Positions 32,053-39,343 of a stretch of DNA of 39,343 bases are shown here, piece by piece. Within the stretch, counting starts at the first letter, position 1. Each line of letters starts with the position of its first letter. The stretch is from assembly GCF_001434275.1 (NCBI RefSeq), contig NZ_AZEZ01000017.1, positions 1 through 39,343 of the forward strand. Reading direction: 5' to 3'. The notes below the pieces were generated by a model that did no database searches, was not told where the DNA came from, and saw nothing but the letters and a program-made list of their open reading frames with translations. This stretch comes from Companilactobacillus mindensis DSM 14500. Lineage in GTDB: Bacteria > Bacillota > Bacilli > Lactobacillales > Lactobacillaceae. The translations under genes and the position numbers were made by a program.

Positions 32053-32367
32053 TTATTTACAATTTTTATTTTTGCCCTGTAACTCATTAAATCGTGCATA
32101 TAATCCCTTTATAAATTCATCATCCTCTTCTTGTTCCTCTTTAGTTAGTTTTCTAGCTGGTTTTCTACGATTATTATCAGTTGAAACCAATTCACTGGCG
32201 TCCCCGGTTAATCTGCATCTAAAATTCTTTTCTTCCCAGCTTAAATTCTTAGGCATCGTTCTCATCATAGCTAATGCCTCTTTTTCGGCCTTTAAAGGTG
32301 GTCTATCGGAATTTATGTGCATTGCTTTTTTATAACTTTCCCATTCTTTTTCTTCATTTGTCATCAT
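32053..32367 (-). CDS. Hypothetical charged protein, 104 aa
   Basis: I do not recognise the family. The protein is short, soluble and highly charged (Lys, Glu), with a KLTKEEQEEDDEF segment in the C-terminal half and probable helical structure. It has no signal peptide. I choose the ATG at 32365-32367, with GGAAA nearby; a TTG three codons earlier or the next ATG is also possible. It lies in the accessory stretch. Confidence 0.6.
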   Translation of the reverse strand: MMTNEEKEWESYKKAMHINSDRPPLKAEKEALAMMRTMPKNLSWEEKNFRCRLTGDASELVSTDNNRRKPARKLTKEEQEEDDEFIKGLYARFNELQGKNKNCK

Positions 32368-32451
32368 ATTTTCCAACTTTCATTGTGCTACAACTAATAT
32401 ATCGAAAAAGACACTCATTATTGATAAGCATCTTAGTATTATATTTTCTTT

Positions 32452-32518
32452 ACATGATTTTTGAAACCAAGCAAGATAGGATTTCTGTTCAGCCTTGCAT
32501 ATGTCAACAGCTTCTTTT
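32452..32518 (-). pseudogene. Possible fragment related to the 261-aa protein
   Basis: Translated on the minus strand, the segment gives KEAVDICKAEQKSYL, similar to NEVADMSKTEQKSYV near residue 205 of the protein at 32767-33552. No start codon or ribosome site is seen. It looks like a decayed duplicate of that 3' region, but the stretch is short. Confidence 0.35.
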
Positions 32519-32739
32519 TACTGAATATCTTTTTTATTTATAATTTTGAAACTGACGATCTCATCATCCCTTAAATTTACATCATTGTAGGGAAATTGTT
32601 TTGTGCCCTTTAAATCAATGCTAGAAACGCCATCATCAGCATCAGCCTCAGTTTCAACAAATTCGACAAAACCTTTAAAAATCTCTCCATTGGAAATTTT
32701 AACCGAAACATACTTTCCACCTAAATCAGTTATTTTCAT
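32518..32739 (-). CDS. Hypothetical protein, 73 aa, Sm-like look
   Basis: A 73-aa soluble protein. The stretch LGGKYVSVKISNGEIFKGFV resembles the first strands of an Sm/LSm-type barrel, with an acidic ETEADADDG loop. I would not assign function from this. GGAAAG precedes the ATG at 32737-32739. It follows the 261-aa gene by 27 bases and is likely cotranscribed. Confidence 0.65.
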   Translation of the reverse strand: MKITDLGGKYVSVKISNGEIFKGFVEFVETEADADDGVSSIDLKGTKQFPYNDVNLRDDEIVSFKIINKKDIQ

Positions 32740-32766
32740 CTTTCCATTCCAATCTTTTATCTGTAT

Positions 32767-33552
32767 TTATCTCTTTGCGTAAACCTTGAATCCAAACATA
32801 CCGTTGCGGGCAATCATTGTACCATCTTGGGTCTTCATATAAAGACTAGGTGTATTGTTTAGATCATTCGCATTAGCAAAAGTATTGATTCTGTCATAAA
32901 TCGGTTTGACGTAGGATTTTTGTTCAGTTTTACTCATGTCAGCCACTTCATTCGGTACAGAAAATGTTGCCATATCTTCGGTTCTATCATAGCTAAATGC
33001 TATTTCTGGATATTTGTTATCAAGGTAAGCATGCATGTCGCGTGAGAAAGCAGAAATCTGAGCTTTAGTGTTTGCCTCATAATCAGAATCATCAGAACCA
33101 CCCTTAACAGTAACTGACATCTCACTTGATTCTGCATCTCCGTCTTTTGCTGAAATACTATAATCGCCGGCAGAAAGACCGGAAAACTTAAATTTACCAT
33201 TATCATTAGAAGTTACGGTTTTACTTGGTGTATCTGTCAAACTGTTTAAATGAACCTTAATACCGGGTTTAGTAGCACCGTTGATTGTTCCTGTATCTGC
33301 ATCATCAGCAATCTTGACGGTTTTGCTGTTAAGACTAACAGTTGGAATAGGATGGGCAATATCATCAATAATATCACCGGCTAAGTGAAAACATATCGGC
33401 ACAAATACCACAGACCCAATAACTGCGTAAATTAGATATTTTGGAAGTGTTTGACCCATTTTTCGTTGAACCAGGCCCGCTCTCCAAAAAACATATAGTG
33501 CGTAAATGACAATCCCAATAATTATCAATCTTATTAAATTAATGATTGTCAT
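32767..33552 (-). CDS. Membrane protein with Ig-like/carboxypeptidase-regulatory domain
   Basis: A 261-aa protein. Two hydrophobic segments (residues ~4-22 and ~38-60) anchor it. They are followed by an Ig-like/CarboxypepD_reg-type domain (TINGATKPGIKVHLNSLTD, NDNGKFKFSGLSAGDYSISA, ~88-150) and a C-terminal domain of ~105 residues without a name. GGAGG lies upstream of the ATG at 33550-33552. Probably a cell-envelope sensor or adaptor; function unknown. Confidence 0.7.
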   Translation of the reverse strand: MTIINLIRLIIIGIVIYALYVFWRAGLVQRKMGQTLPKYLIYAVIGSVVFVPICFHLAGDIIDDIAHPIPTVSLNSKTVKIADDADTGTINGATKPGIKVHLNSLTDTPSKTVTSNDNGKFKFSGLSAGDYSISAKDGDAESSEMSVTVKGGSDDSDYEANTKAQISAFSRDMHAYLDNKYPEIAFSYDRTEDMATFSVPNEVADMSKTEQKSYVKPIYDRINTFANANDLNNTPSLYMKTQDGTMIARNGMFGFKVYAKR

Positions 33553-33628
33553 AAAAAAGCCTCCTCTAAAACAGATTGTTCTAATAATTTCAACTTATTT
33601 ATTTTAGATAATATCGAACAAAATGTTA

Positions 33629-33678
33629 AATCAAAAAATGATTCCTACTTGTTTAAGAGTAAGAATCATTTTTTGATT
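33629..33678. terminator. Terminator after YxeA-like gene
   Basis: AATCAAAAAATGATTC and GAATCATTTTTTGATT form a perfect 16-bp stem around CTACTTGTTTAAGAGTAA. Confidence 0.85.
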
Positions 33679-33685
33679 GCTTTCA

Positions 33686-34069
33686 TTATTCCTGATTGAG
33701 TTTGTTAAATACATCTTTGGGCATCTCATTTTCAAAAGCTTCAGAGTAAGTTATCACGTAAGACCCCTTAGTATCTAAGCGCAAATAATGATCCTGCTTC
33801 AATTTTCCATGTCCGGTGAATTCAACCGGATGAGAATTTCCATTTGGGTCATAACCAGTTAAGGCATATTCATAGTTTCCATACCCTGCCTTATCTTTTC
33901 CTTTAGCATTATCAATTTTGACATATTTGGGCTCTTCTTTTACAAAGATACTAAATTGATTCACTGCTTGACCAAATGCACTGGGATTGTCTTTGTTAAG
34001 GATGCACACCAAGGTATAAGCCAGGGCCAATCCAAATATTAAAGTAAAAAATGTTTTAAATATTCTCAT
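33686..34069 (-). CDS. YxeA-family exported protein
   Basis: A 127-aa protein with an N-terminal hydrophobic signal (TFFTLIFGLALAYTLVCIL, ~6-24) and a YxeA-like (DUF1093) beta-rich core with YVKIDNAKG, YEYALTGYDPNGN and YVITYSEA. The family forms a small exported OB-like barrel of unknown role. GGAGAAGG precedes the ATG at 34067-34069. It stands between terminators. Confidence 0.8.
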   Translation of the reverse strand: MRIFKTFFTLIFGLALAYTLVCILNKDNPSAFGQAVNQFSIFVKEEPKYVKIDNAKGKDKAGYGNYEYALTGYDPNGNSHPVEFTGHGKLKQDHYLRLDTKGSYVITYSEAFENEMPKDVFNKLNQE

Positions 34070-34204
34070 TAATTCCTTCTCCTATAAACATAAATTCTTA
34101 AAATTTATCCTTATAAAATATTATTAATTTTTACTCTTTTGAGAAATTTAAACAGCTTACATTTTGCTTACAAACATGTAAGTTCCCCATATCGTCTTTT
34201 TCCT

Positions 34205-34903
34205 TTATCCAATCACTTTAATCCCACCAAGCAAAAGTCGACCCCCTTCTTGCCAAGTCAATGTCCAAATCTCCTTGAATCGTTCAATATTAGTATCATC
34301 CTGGATCTGTTGATTATATTCGACAGTTTTATTATCGTACTGAAAATAATCACGCGCTTGAGCGGTAACAATAACTTGAACATCCCCATGATCTGGATTG
34401 ATGACTTGTTGAAGATCAATAATCACTAAACCCTCAAGATGATCTACTTTGTGATTGCGTATGTAGCCATTGATGATTCGTTTTTGTTGACCAAAATAAT
34501 AATGTGACATCAATGTCTTCAAAGTTTCCAAATCATTCTTCGTCCAAGCATCCTCAACTTTATAAAAGAATGGTTCAAAATATTCCTTCACGTGTGGCGT
34601 AAGTTCATCATAAGTTTCTGGTAGCGTATAGTTCTCTTGACGTTTACGTTTAATCGACCGAAAAGCCAAAAGACCTGTAACCCCGATAAAAAAAACATCC
34701 ATTAGTGAAAAGCGACCTCTTCCATAACCACCGTATCCGCGGTAACCATAATAATTATTGTCATTGTAATCACTTGAGCTAATGTTACTGTTGCTTGTTG
34801 AACTACTACCCATGCTGCCACCTGCTCGAGCTGAAACAATTGTCGGCGTCATAGCAAAAATAAATAATAGACCAATAATTATTATTAAGGTTAGCTTTTT
34901 CAA
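34205..34903 (-). CDS. Tim44-like domain membrane protein
   Basis: A 232-aa protein with a signal peptide or anchor (LIIIIGLLFIFAMTPTIVSARA), a Gly/Ser/Tyr/Asn-rich segment (~27-65) and a second hydrophobic segment (~67-82). The C-terminal Tim44/Tim44-like domain (~95-232) includes FFYKVEDAWTKNDLETLKTLM, DVQVIVTAQARDYF and IWTLTWQEGGRLLLGGIKVIG. Related bacterial proteins are membrane-associated with an NTF2-like fold. The start is TTG at 34901-34903 with GGGG upstream. Confidence 0.82.
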   Translation of the reverse strand: MKKLTLIIIIGLLFIFAMTPTIVSARAGGSMGSSSTSNSNISSSDYNDNNYYGYRGYGGYGRGRFSLMDVFFIGVTGLLAFRSIKRKRQENYTLPETYDELTPHVKEYFEPFFYKVEDAWTKNDLETLKTLMSHYYFGQQKRIINGYIRNHKVDHLEGLVIIDLQQVINPDHGDVQVIVTAQARDYFQYDNKTVEYNQQIQDDTNIERFKEIWTLTWQEGGRLLLGGIKVIG

Positions 34904-35011
34904 AGTTTAGTACCCCATAATTAGTTTTAAAGTGCAAATTTCATTATATATTACGAAGGTAAACCAAGATATGCGAAATGAACGATTCTTATATAAAGTT
35001 ACTGCAAAAAA

Positions 35012-35051
35012 ATAAGATTCAGAAACCTAAATGATTTCTGAACCTTGTTTT
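35012..35051. terminator. Terminator of large surface protein gene
   Basis: AAGATTCAGAAA pairs with TTTCTGAACCTT, with T-runs on both strands. Confidence 0.8.
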
Positions 35052-35064
35052 TTATCTAAGAATT

Positions 35065-37692
35065 TTAGGCTTTGATATACTCATTAGTTGCGACACGATA
35101 GTACTCTTGGCCATCGATCATTACAATTTGATCAACTTTCCAAGTAGTTCCAGCTTTCAATGTATTTGGCAAAACATTGCCATCAATATCATAAACTGGT
35201 GTCTCGCTGTCAACTGTATAAGTCATCTTTACACTACTGTATGTATCGACTCCTTGAGCGGGAATCCATTCGTCAGTTGCGATCCGACACATTGGAATAC
35301 CGTTGATAACTGCGGAGCCATCGGTCTTCCAGCTAGAACCTGCAGGCAATTTAGTTGTCAAAATTTGACCTTCAGAATTATAAACTGTTGCTGCAATCTT
35401 TGTAGTAATTGCCGTACCAGCTTTAACTGGGGTAAATTGAACTGCACTGTCAGCTGCCAAATATTCATTCGTAGCAACTTCATAGTATTTCTTACCTTTG
35501 ATAGTAATAACTTTATTATATTTCCATTCAGTATTAGGACTCAATTGTGAATCGATTGGTTTACCAGCTGAGTCGACCAATTCTGTATCAGCGCCAAAGG
35601 TTCTAACAACACCGGTCTCAGGTTTGTATGAATCGTAATCGCTAACTGGTACCCATTCGTCAGTACCAATCATGTAGTAACGTTTGCCATTGATCAAAGC
35701 TGATTCTTGAATCGTTGTATCAGCCAAACTTACTCTAGTATTTGGTACTATTTGACCAGAATCATCATAAACTTGCACTGGACTGGTTTTTTGAGGTGTT
35801 ACATCAACCACATCATTAACAATATCCGTTGGAGCGACTGCTGGAGTAGTTGAAGTACTTGGTGTTGTTGGTGGAGTGACAACTAGATTCTCTTTGTATG
35901 TCAAGATAACTACTTGTGGTGCTTGGGTATATTTACCTTGCAAAACTGTTGATGAGGTACCAGTCATAGTATAACCGGCAACTGTACTGTAAGGTGTTAG
36001 ATCATAGCTATCACCTATTTTTGCACCATCGATTGTTCTTACCATAGGTTGACCGTTATTCATAATTGGATTGTCATTTTGGTCAACATATTCAACTGTA
36101 ACATTAGGATAATCTTGCCAAACAATTGGTTCTACTGTCGTGCCCCAATAAATGAAGGTCGTACCGTTAGGATAAGATTTATCAATATAAGTATCATTGA
36201 CACTGCCGAATTCACCTAAATTACCATATGATAAGAGATTATTGCTTGAATCTGCATTTTGCAAAACGTAAGTATCATTACCAAGGTAAGTGATGTTATC
36301 ATCCACTTGATCGTCAGCTGGTGCAGTAGCTGAATAGTGATACGTTGCGGCCAAATCTTCACCATCTAGACCAGTATTAGGTTCAGCAGTAAAGGTCAAT
36401 GGTTGGCCCTTGACAGCATAAATTGGTGTTGGATCATAAATAGTCATATTACCAGAACTAAGGTAGAATCCTTTACCAGGAACCTCTGGATTACTCAAAA
36501 TTGGTTTCAATGGTGTGAAATCAGTAATTGAACTATTGCCGAAGTAAAGTGAATCAGATTGCCCATTTTGACTGTACTTGATCAAAGTTGGTGCCATAGC
36601 CACTAATTGTGCATTAGTAATACCATCATTTGTGGCTACGATGCCATCACCGTGGAATCCCAAGTAAACACAATTATTTAAATTCAATTCAGAAATTTGA
36701 GTTGGATCAATTTCAGGAGCTTTAGGATCACTGAAATTACCAGTCAATCCTAAGGCATTCAAATTTACGCCTTTCAAAGGTGTCAAATCAGGATCAGCGG
36801 TTGAGTCCGATGCCATATTAAAATCGGCATAAACGACTGTACCAGATGGAAGCAATGTGAGATATTGTAAACCATTCAAACTTTCAATTTGATTGCTTAC
36901 GCCAGTTGGTAATTTATAATCGTTCACGTCCAGATCCAAAACTTCTTGATTATAATTCTTAATATCGCCAACTGTTACATTAGCAGTTTGTTGTAGTCCA
37001 AGTGCTGATTTAACGACACTGCTGATGGCAGGATCAGTAAAGGTTACGATTGAACTATCCGTTAAATTGCTTGGGAGTGCGTAAGGATCAGGTTCTGGCG
37101 TAGTTGTGGCAGTTGTACCAGGTGTTGTCGTTGCAGCTGTTGTTGTAGTACCTGTCGTCGAAGTTGTCGCTGGTGCGGTTGTTGCTGTGCTTGTCGTTGA
37201 AGTACTCGTTGGTGCAGTTGCTGCTGTGCTTGTCGTTGAAGTACTTGCTGGTGCAGTTGTTGTGGTGCCCGTCGTTGAAGTACTTGTTGGTGCGGTTGCT
37301 GTTGTACTTGCCGTACCACTTGTTGATGTATCGGTTGGTGCAGTTAAATTAGCTGTAGAAGTCGAAGTAACAGATGTACTTCTAGTCGTAGGAATTACCG
37401 TCGTCGTTAATGGAACCGTGCTCGTTGTCGAGTCAGAACTTGTTGGTAAAGAAACCGATGCAACAGTAGGTGTCGTACCAGTTGGTTGCGTAGTTACGAC
37501 AGTGCCAGTTGGTGCTACATAGGACGTGGTTGAAGTGCTTGGCGTCGCGGTTGAACTGGCAGTTTGAGTGCTACTTGTACCGGTTGAATCACTCGTCGTA
37601 TCAGCTTTAACGGTTTGATTAGACATTGATCCTAAAATCATTGCCGAAAACAATGAAACTCCTAAATAAATACATTTCTTATTTAATAACAT
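35065..37692 (-). CDS. Large surface protein: Thr-rich, LRR-like, MucBP, SLAP modules
   Basis: An 875-aa secreted surface protein. The signal peptide spans residues 1-30. A Thr/Ser/Ala-rich low-complexity region (~31-200) is followed by an internalin-like LRR region (~205-400, TQISELNLNNCVYLG, SITDFTPL). A MucBP-like domain (~525-600, VTVEYVDQNDNPI, VAGYTMTGTSS) and a Pro/Thr spacer come next. The C-terminal ~260 residues hold four tandem SLAP-like modules, each with a KxYYxVxTxEYI/DEW-type core (RYYMIGTDEW, KYYEVATNEYL, PMCRIATDEWI, EYYRVATNEYI). There is no LPXTG motif; wall attachment by SLAP modules is inferred. It is a likely adhesin. Confidence 0.85.
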   Translation of the reverse strand: MLLNKKCIYLGVSLFSAMILGSMSNQTVKADTTSDSTGTSSTQTASSTATPSTSTTSYVAPTGTVVTTQPTGTTPTVASVSLPTSSDSTTSTVPLTTTVIPTTRSTSVTSTSTANLTAPTDTSTSGTASTTATAPTSTSTTGTTTTAPASTSTTSTAATAPTSTSTTSTATTAPATTSTTGTTTTAATTTPGTTATTTPEPDPYALPSNLTDSSIVTFTDPAISSVVKSALGLQQTANVTVGDIKNYNQEVLDLDVNDYKLPTGVSNQIESLNGLQYLTLLPSGTVVYADFNMASDSTADPDLTPLKGVNLNALGLTGNFSDPKAPEIDPTQISELNLNNCVYLGFHGDGIVATNDGITNAQLVAMAPTLIKYSQNGQSDSLYFGNSSITDFTPLKPILSNPEVPGKGFYLSSGNMTIYDPTPIYAVKGQPLTFTAEPNTGLDGEDLAATYHYSATAPADDQVDDNITYLGNDTYVLQNADSSNNLLSYGNLGEFGSVNDTYIDKSYPNGTTFIYWGTTVEPIVWQDYPNVTVEYVDQNDNPIMNNGQPMVRTIDGAKIGDSYDLTPYSTVAGYTMTGTSSTVLQGKYTQAPQVVILTYKENLVVTPPTTPSTSTTPAVAPTDIVNDVVDVTPQKTSPVQVYDDSGQIVPNTRVSLADTTIQESALINGKRYYMIGTDEWVPVSDYDSYKPETGVVRTFGADTELVDSAGKPIDSQLSPNTEWKYNKVITIKGKKYYEVATNEYLAADSAVQFTPVKAGTAITTKIAATVYNSEGQILTTKLPAGSSWKTDGSAVINGIPMCRIATDEWIPAQGVDTYSSVKMTYTVDSETPVYDIDGNVLPNTLKAGTTWKVDQIVMIDGQEYYRVATNEYIKA
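37050..37330 (-). repeat. DNA tandem repeats coding Thr/Ser/Ala-rich region
   Basis: Repeating units of ~39-60 bases (GTACTTGTTGGTGCGGTTG-like on the plus strand) code for TSTTGTATTAPAS-like peptide repeats. Copy number is likely to vary between strains by slippage or recombination. Confidence 0.75.
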
Positions 37693-37871
37693 AGAATCGC
37701 TCTTTTCTTTATCAATATTACTTTGTACTCAACTGTAATATTAATCAGAATTACCACCCATACCAAAAATATCGTTCATGATTATTTTTATTTAATCAGT
37801 CTTGATATTACTGTCAGTAACCATCTCACAAGCCATATACTATAGGTATACCATTTTAAAAGCACGACAAA

Positions 37872-37910
37872 AAAAGCTCAATTCCTGACCATCAAGAATT
37901 GAGTTTTCTT
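37872..37910. terminator. Terminator of LTA-synthase-like gene
   Basis: AAGCTCAATTC pairs with GAATTGAGTTTT around CTGACCATCAA; the minus strand also ends in T residues. Confidence 0.8.
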
Positions 37911-39291
37911 TATTTATTGATTGTTGCTTTGCTGTACTCTTTACCAGCTGTCAAATCGTATTGCATGAGTTTATAATCGTGAATCAATTGTTTTTGTTTG
38001 GCAGTCAATTGTTTAGAAGTAATTTGTTTACCTTTCGAATTGACATACAGACTCTCATTGGAGCCAACACTATTTTTAGCCATAGCTGGTAGATTCTCTT
38101 GAACTTCTGTCAAAAGCGCTGAATAAGGGGTTACCTTCTGTTTCATCTGCTTCAAAGCCAAAGGAATAAAGCCATTAGGATCTGTATACTTCGTATTGGC
38201 AGTCAATTTCTTCGTACCATAACCGTGTTCCAAAGCATATTTATTACTGTATACAAAGTAATCCGTCTCATGTTTGACTACATTGTATTTCTTCATACTA
38301 TCGCCATCATAAATACCAGGCAAGTGATCTCCGTACCAAACTACCGTGATTGGTTTCTTGACTTGGTCCAATTTATTCAAGAAATTCTCCACGGACGTAT
38401 CCGTCATGTTGATACCTTTGACATAATTCTTGACCTGTTGCTTGTTGTCGCCGGCACTTTTTCCACTGACCTTAAATTGACTGTCCGGATAATCAACGGT
38501 AAATGGCAAGTGATTTTGCATCGTAACTAAGTTGATGAATTGTCCACCTTTAGTTTGATTTAGTTGCCACAAAGCATCTTTATACGCTGAAGCATCACTG
38601 ACATATTGTCCGCCATCTTCAGTAGCCGTATACTTCAAAGCTAAGTTGCCTGTCGTTTGAATGTTTCTAAAAGTTTGAATTCCAAAGCGCTTATAAACTA
38701 AGTTTCGGTTATAGAAGTTACCATAAAATGGATGAATGGCAGCAGTCGTTTTAAAACTGTTAGCGATATTGATCGGAGCAGTCTGTTTAGCAACTAATTG
38801 CGTATACGGCGTCTGCAGTGACTTTGCAAATTGGTTGAAAGCTAAGCCGGTAAAAGTCATATACTCCATATTGGCCGTTCCCCCACCATAACCAGAACTC
38901 ATCATCAATCCTGAAGTATTCTCTTTTTTGACCTTTTGGATCTTAGGAACTGCTTCTTGATTCAATTTTAAGTTCGGTACACGACTAGGATCTGCAAAAC
39001 TTTCACTCAAAACAAAGATCAAAGTTTGCTTGCTCAAATTATCATTAGGACGATCCTTATTGATTTTTTTAGCAACTTTTTGATACTTCGTCACTAATTT
39101 ATCCATCGTAGCTTTACTGTAACCCTTAGGTTCATCCATTATATCAACGTGCATACTGCTTAAAAACGTCAACATTGGTCCATTATTATTGGCTGACCAG
39201 TTGATATTGACTTCATAATTGGCAAAACCAACTTTATCTAAAACTTTGGACGTCAATGAGCCTTCTTCATTTGCTGTATAAAAACTGGCAA
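37910..39291 (-). CDS. LTA-synthase-family sulfatase, 3' exon only
   Basis: About 460 residues of a lipoteichoic acid synthase/sulfatase-type enzyme. The extracellular catalytic domain has the metal/nucleophile Thr region MSSGYGGGTANMEYMTF, IFVLSESFADPSRVP near the start, HPFYGNFYNRN, and VVWYGDHLPGIYDGDS (metal-binding DH). The N-terminal membrane domain with ~5 helices, expected in this family, is missing in this window. The in-frame coding sequence (FASFYTANEEGSL...) runs up to 39291 and then meets group II intron sequence. The first possible start inside is TTG 39254-39256, but it lies in mid-domain and has no ribosome site. So the gene is interrupted, not simply short. Confidence 0.8.
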
Positions 39292-39343
39292 ATCGAGTAG
39301 GAGGTAACTTTTAATTACCGACCTCTCACACCACCGTACGTAC
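39292..39343 (-). mobile_element. 3' end of a group II intron (domains V/VI)
   Basis: Read on the minus strand, GTACGTACGGTGGTGTGAGAGG is the end of domain V. GGTAATTAAAAGTTACC is the domain VI stem with an A-rich loop and branch region, and CTCCTACTCGAT the 3' end. This pattern is typical of bacterial group II introns. The intron would extend beyond the window and carry a reverse transcriptase gene (not visible). It reads in the same direction as the split LTA-synthase gene. Confidence 0.75.

Noticed and set aside
37106-37522. Long plus-strand open frame coding a Val-rich protein
   Set aside because: It is the antisense of the Thr/Ser/Ala-rich repeat region of the surface protein. The composition is a mirror of ACN/TCN codons and there is no ribosome site.
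1-39343. CRISPR arrays and tRNA or rRNA genes
   Set aside because: I found no regularly spaced short direct repeats with unique spacers, and no tRNA cloverleaf or rRNA sequence apart from tmRNA.

Overview
The window looks like chromosomal DNA of a low-GC Gram-positive lactic acid bacterium of the Lactobacillaceae, probably a Companilactobacillus-like species (inference). The support is an lpdC-type gallate decarboxylase closely resembling the Lactobacillus enzyme, a Met T-box, AGGAGG ribosome binding sites, SLAP and MucBP surface modules, a Lactobacillus-type holin-like toxin, and a tmRNA tag reading AKNNNSYALAA.

Left part (1-16.3 kb): a GyrI-like protein; a two-component system (response regulator and kinase, translationally coupled); a HAD phosphatase; a medium-chain dehydrogenase; an L-cysteine desulfidase/UPF0597 protein; a hypothetical protein; a secreted 3D-domain protein; an NADPH-dependent FMN reductase behind a perfect operator-like palindrome; a domain-permuted GH3 beta-glucosidase; a small membrane protein; coaBC; and the phenolic-acid operon lpdC-lpdB-lpdD, whose promoter carries a LysR-type T-N11-A palindrome near -63.

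Middle (16.3-30.9 kb): a hypothetical protein with odd codon use; a UvrD/Rep helicase that appears to start at ATT; LysR and DeoR regulators in one operon; a divergent HAD phosphatase with two perfect 9-7-9 palindromes between; two tandem PspC mini-proteins; an Rgg/PlcR-like regulator; a 146-nt highly folded element flanked by a 5-bp direct repeat; and a methionine transport locus. That locus runs as a Met T-box, metQ1, a hairpin, metN, metI, a degenerate T-box, and metQ2. It is followed by a LysM-3D secreted protein paralogous to the one at 7.6 kb, a YitT membrane protein and a membrane-anchored hypothetical protein.

Right part (31.0-39.3 kb): ssrA (tmRNA), then an accessory-looking stretch. 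It begins with short tandem repeats and an apparently complete type I toxin-antitoxin locus: a 12-codon leader, a 27-aa holin-like toxin, and a convergent antisense RNA. Small hypothetical proteins, an exported YxeA-like protein, a Tim44-like protein and a large surface protein (Thr-rich, LRR-like, MucBP, four SLAP-like modules) follow. The window ends in the 3' exon of an LTA-synthase-family gene that seems to be interrupted by a group II intron, whose last ~52 nt (domain V/VI) close the window.

Two families of dispersed intergenic repeats run through the window. One supplies bidirectional terminators with a conserved GATTC/GAATC inner stem. The other, with a GGCCATCC hairpin, appears to have inserted into the first.
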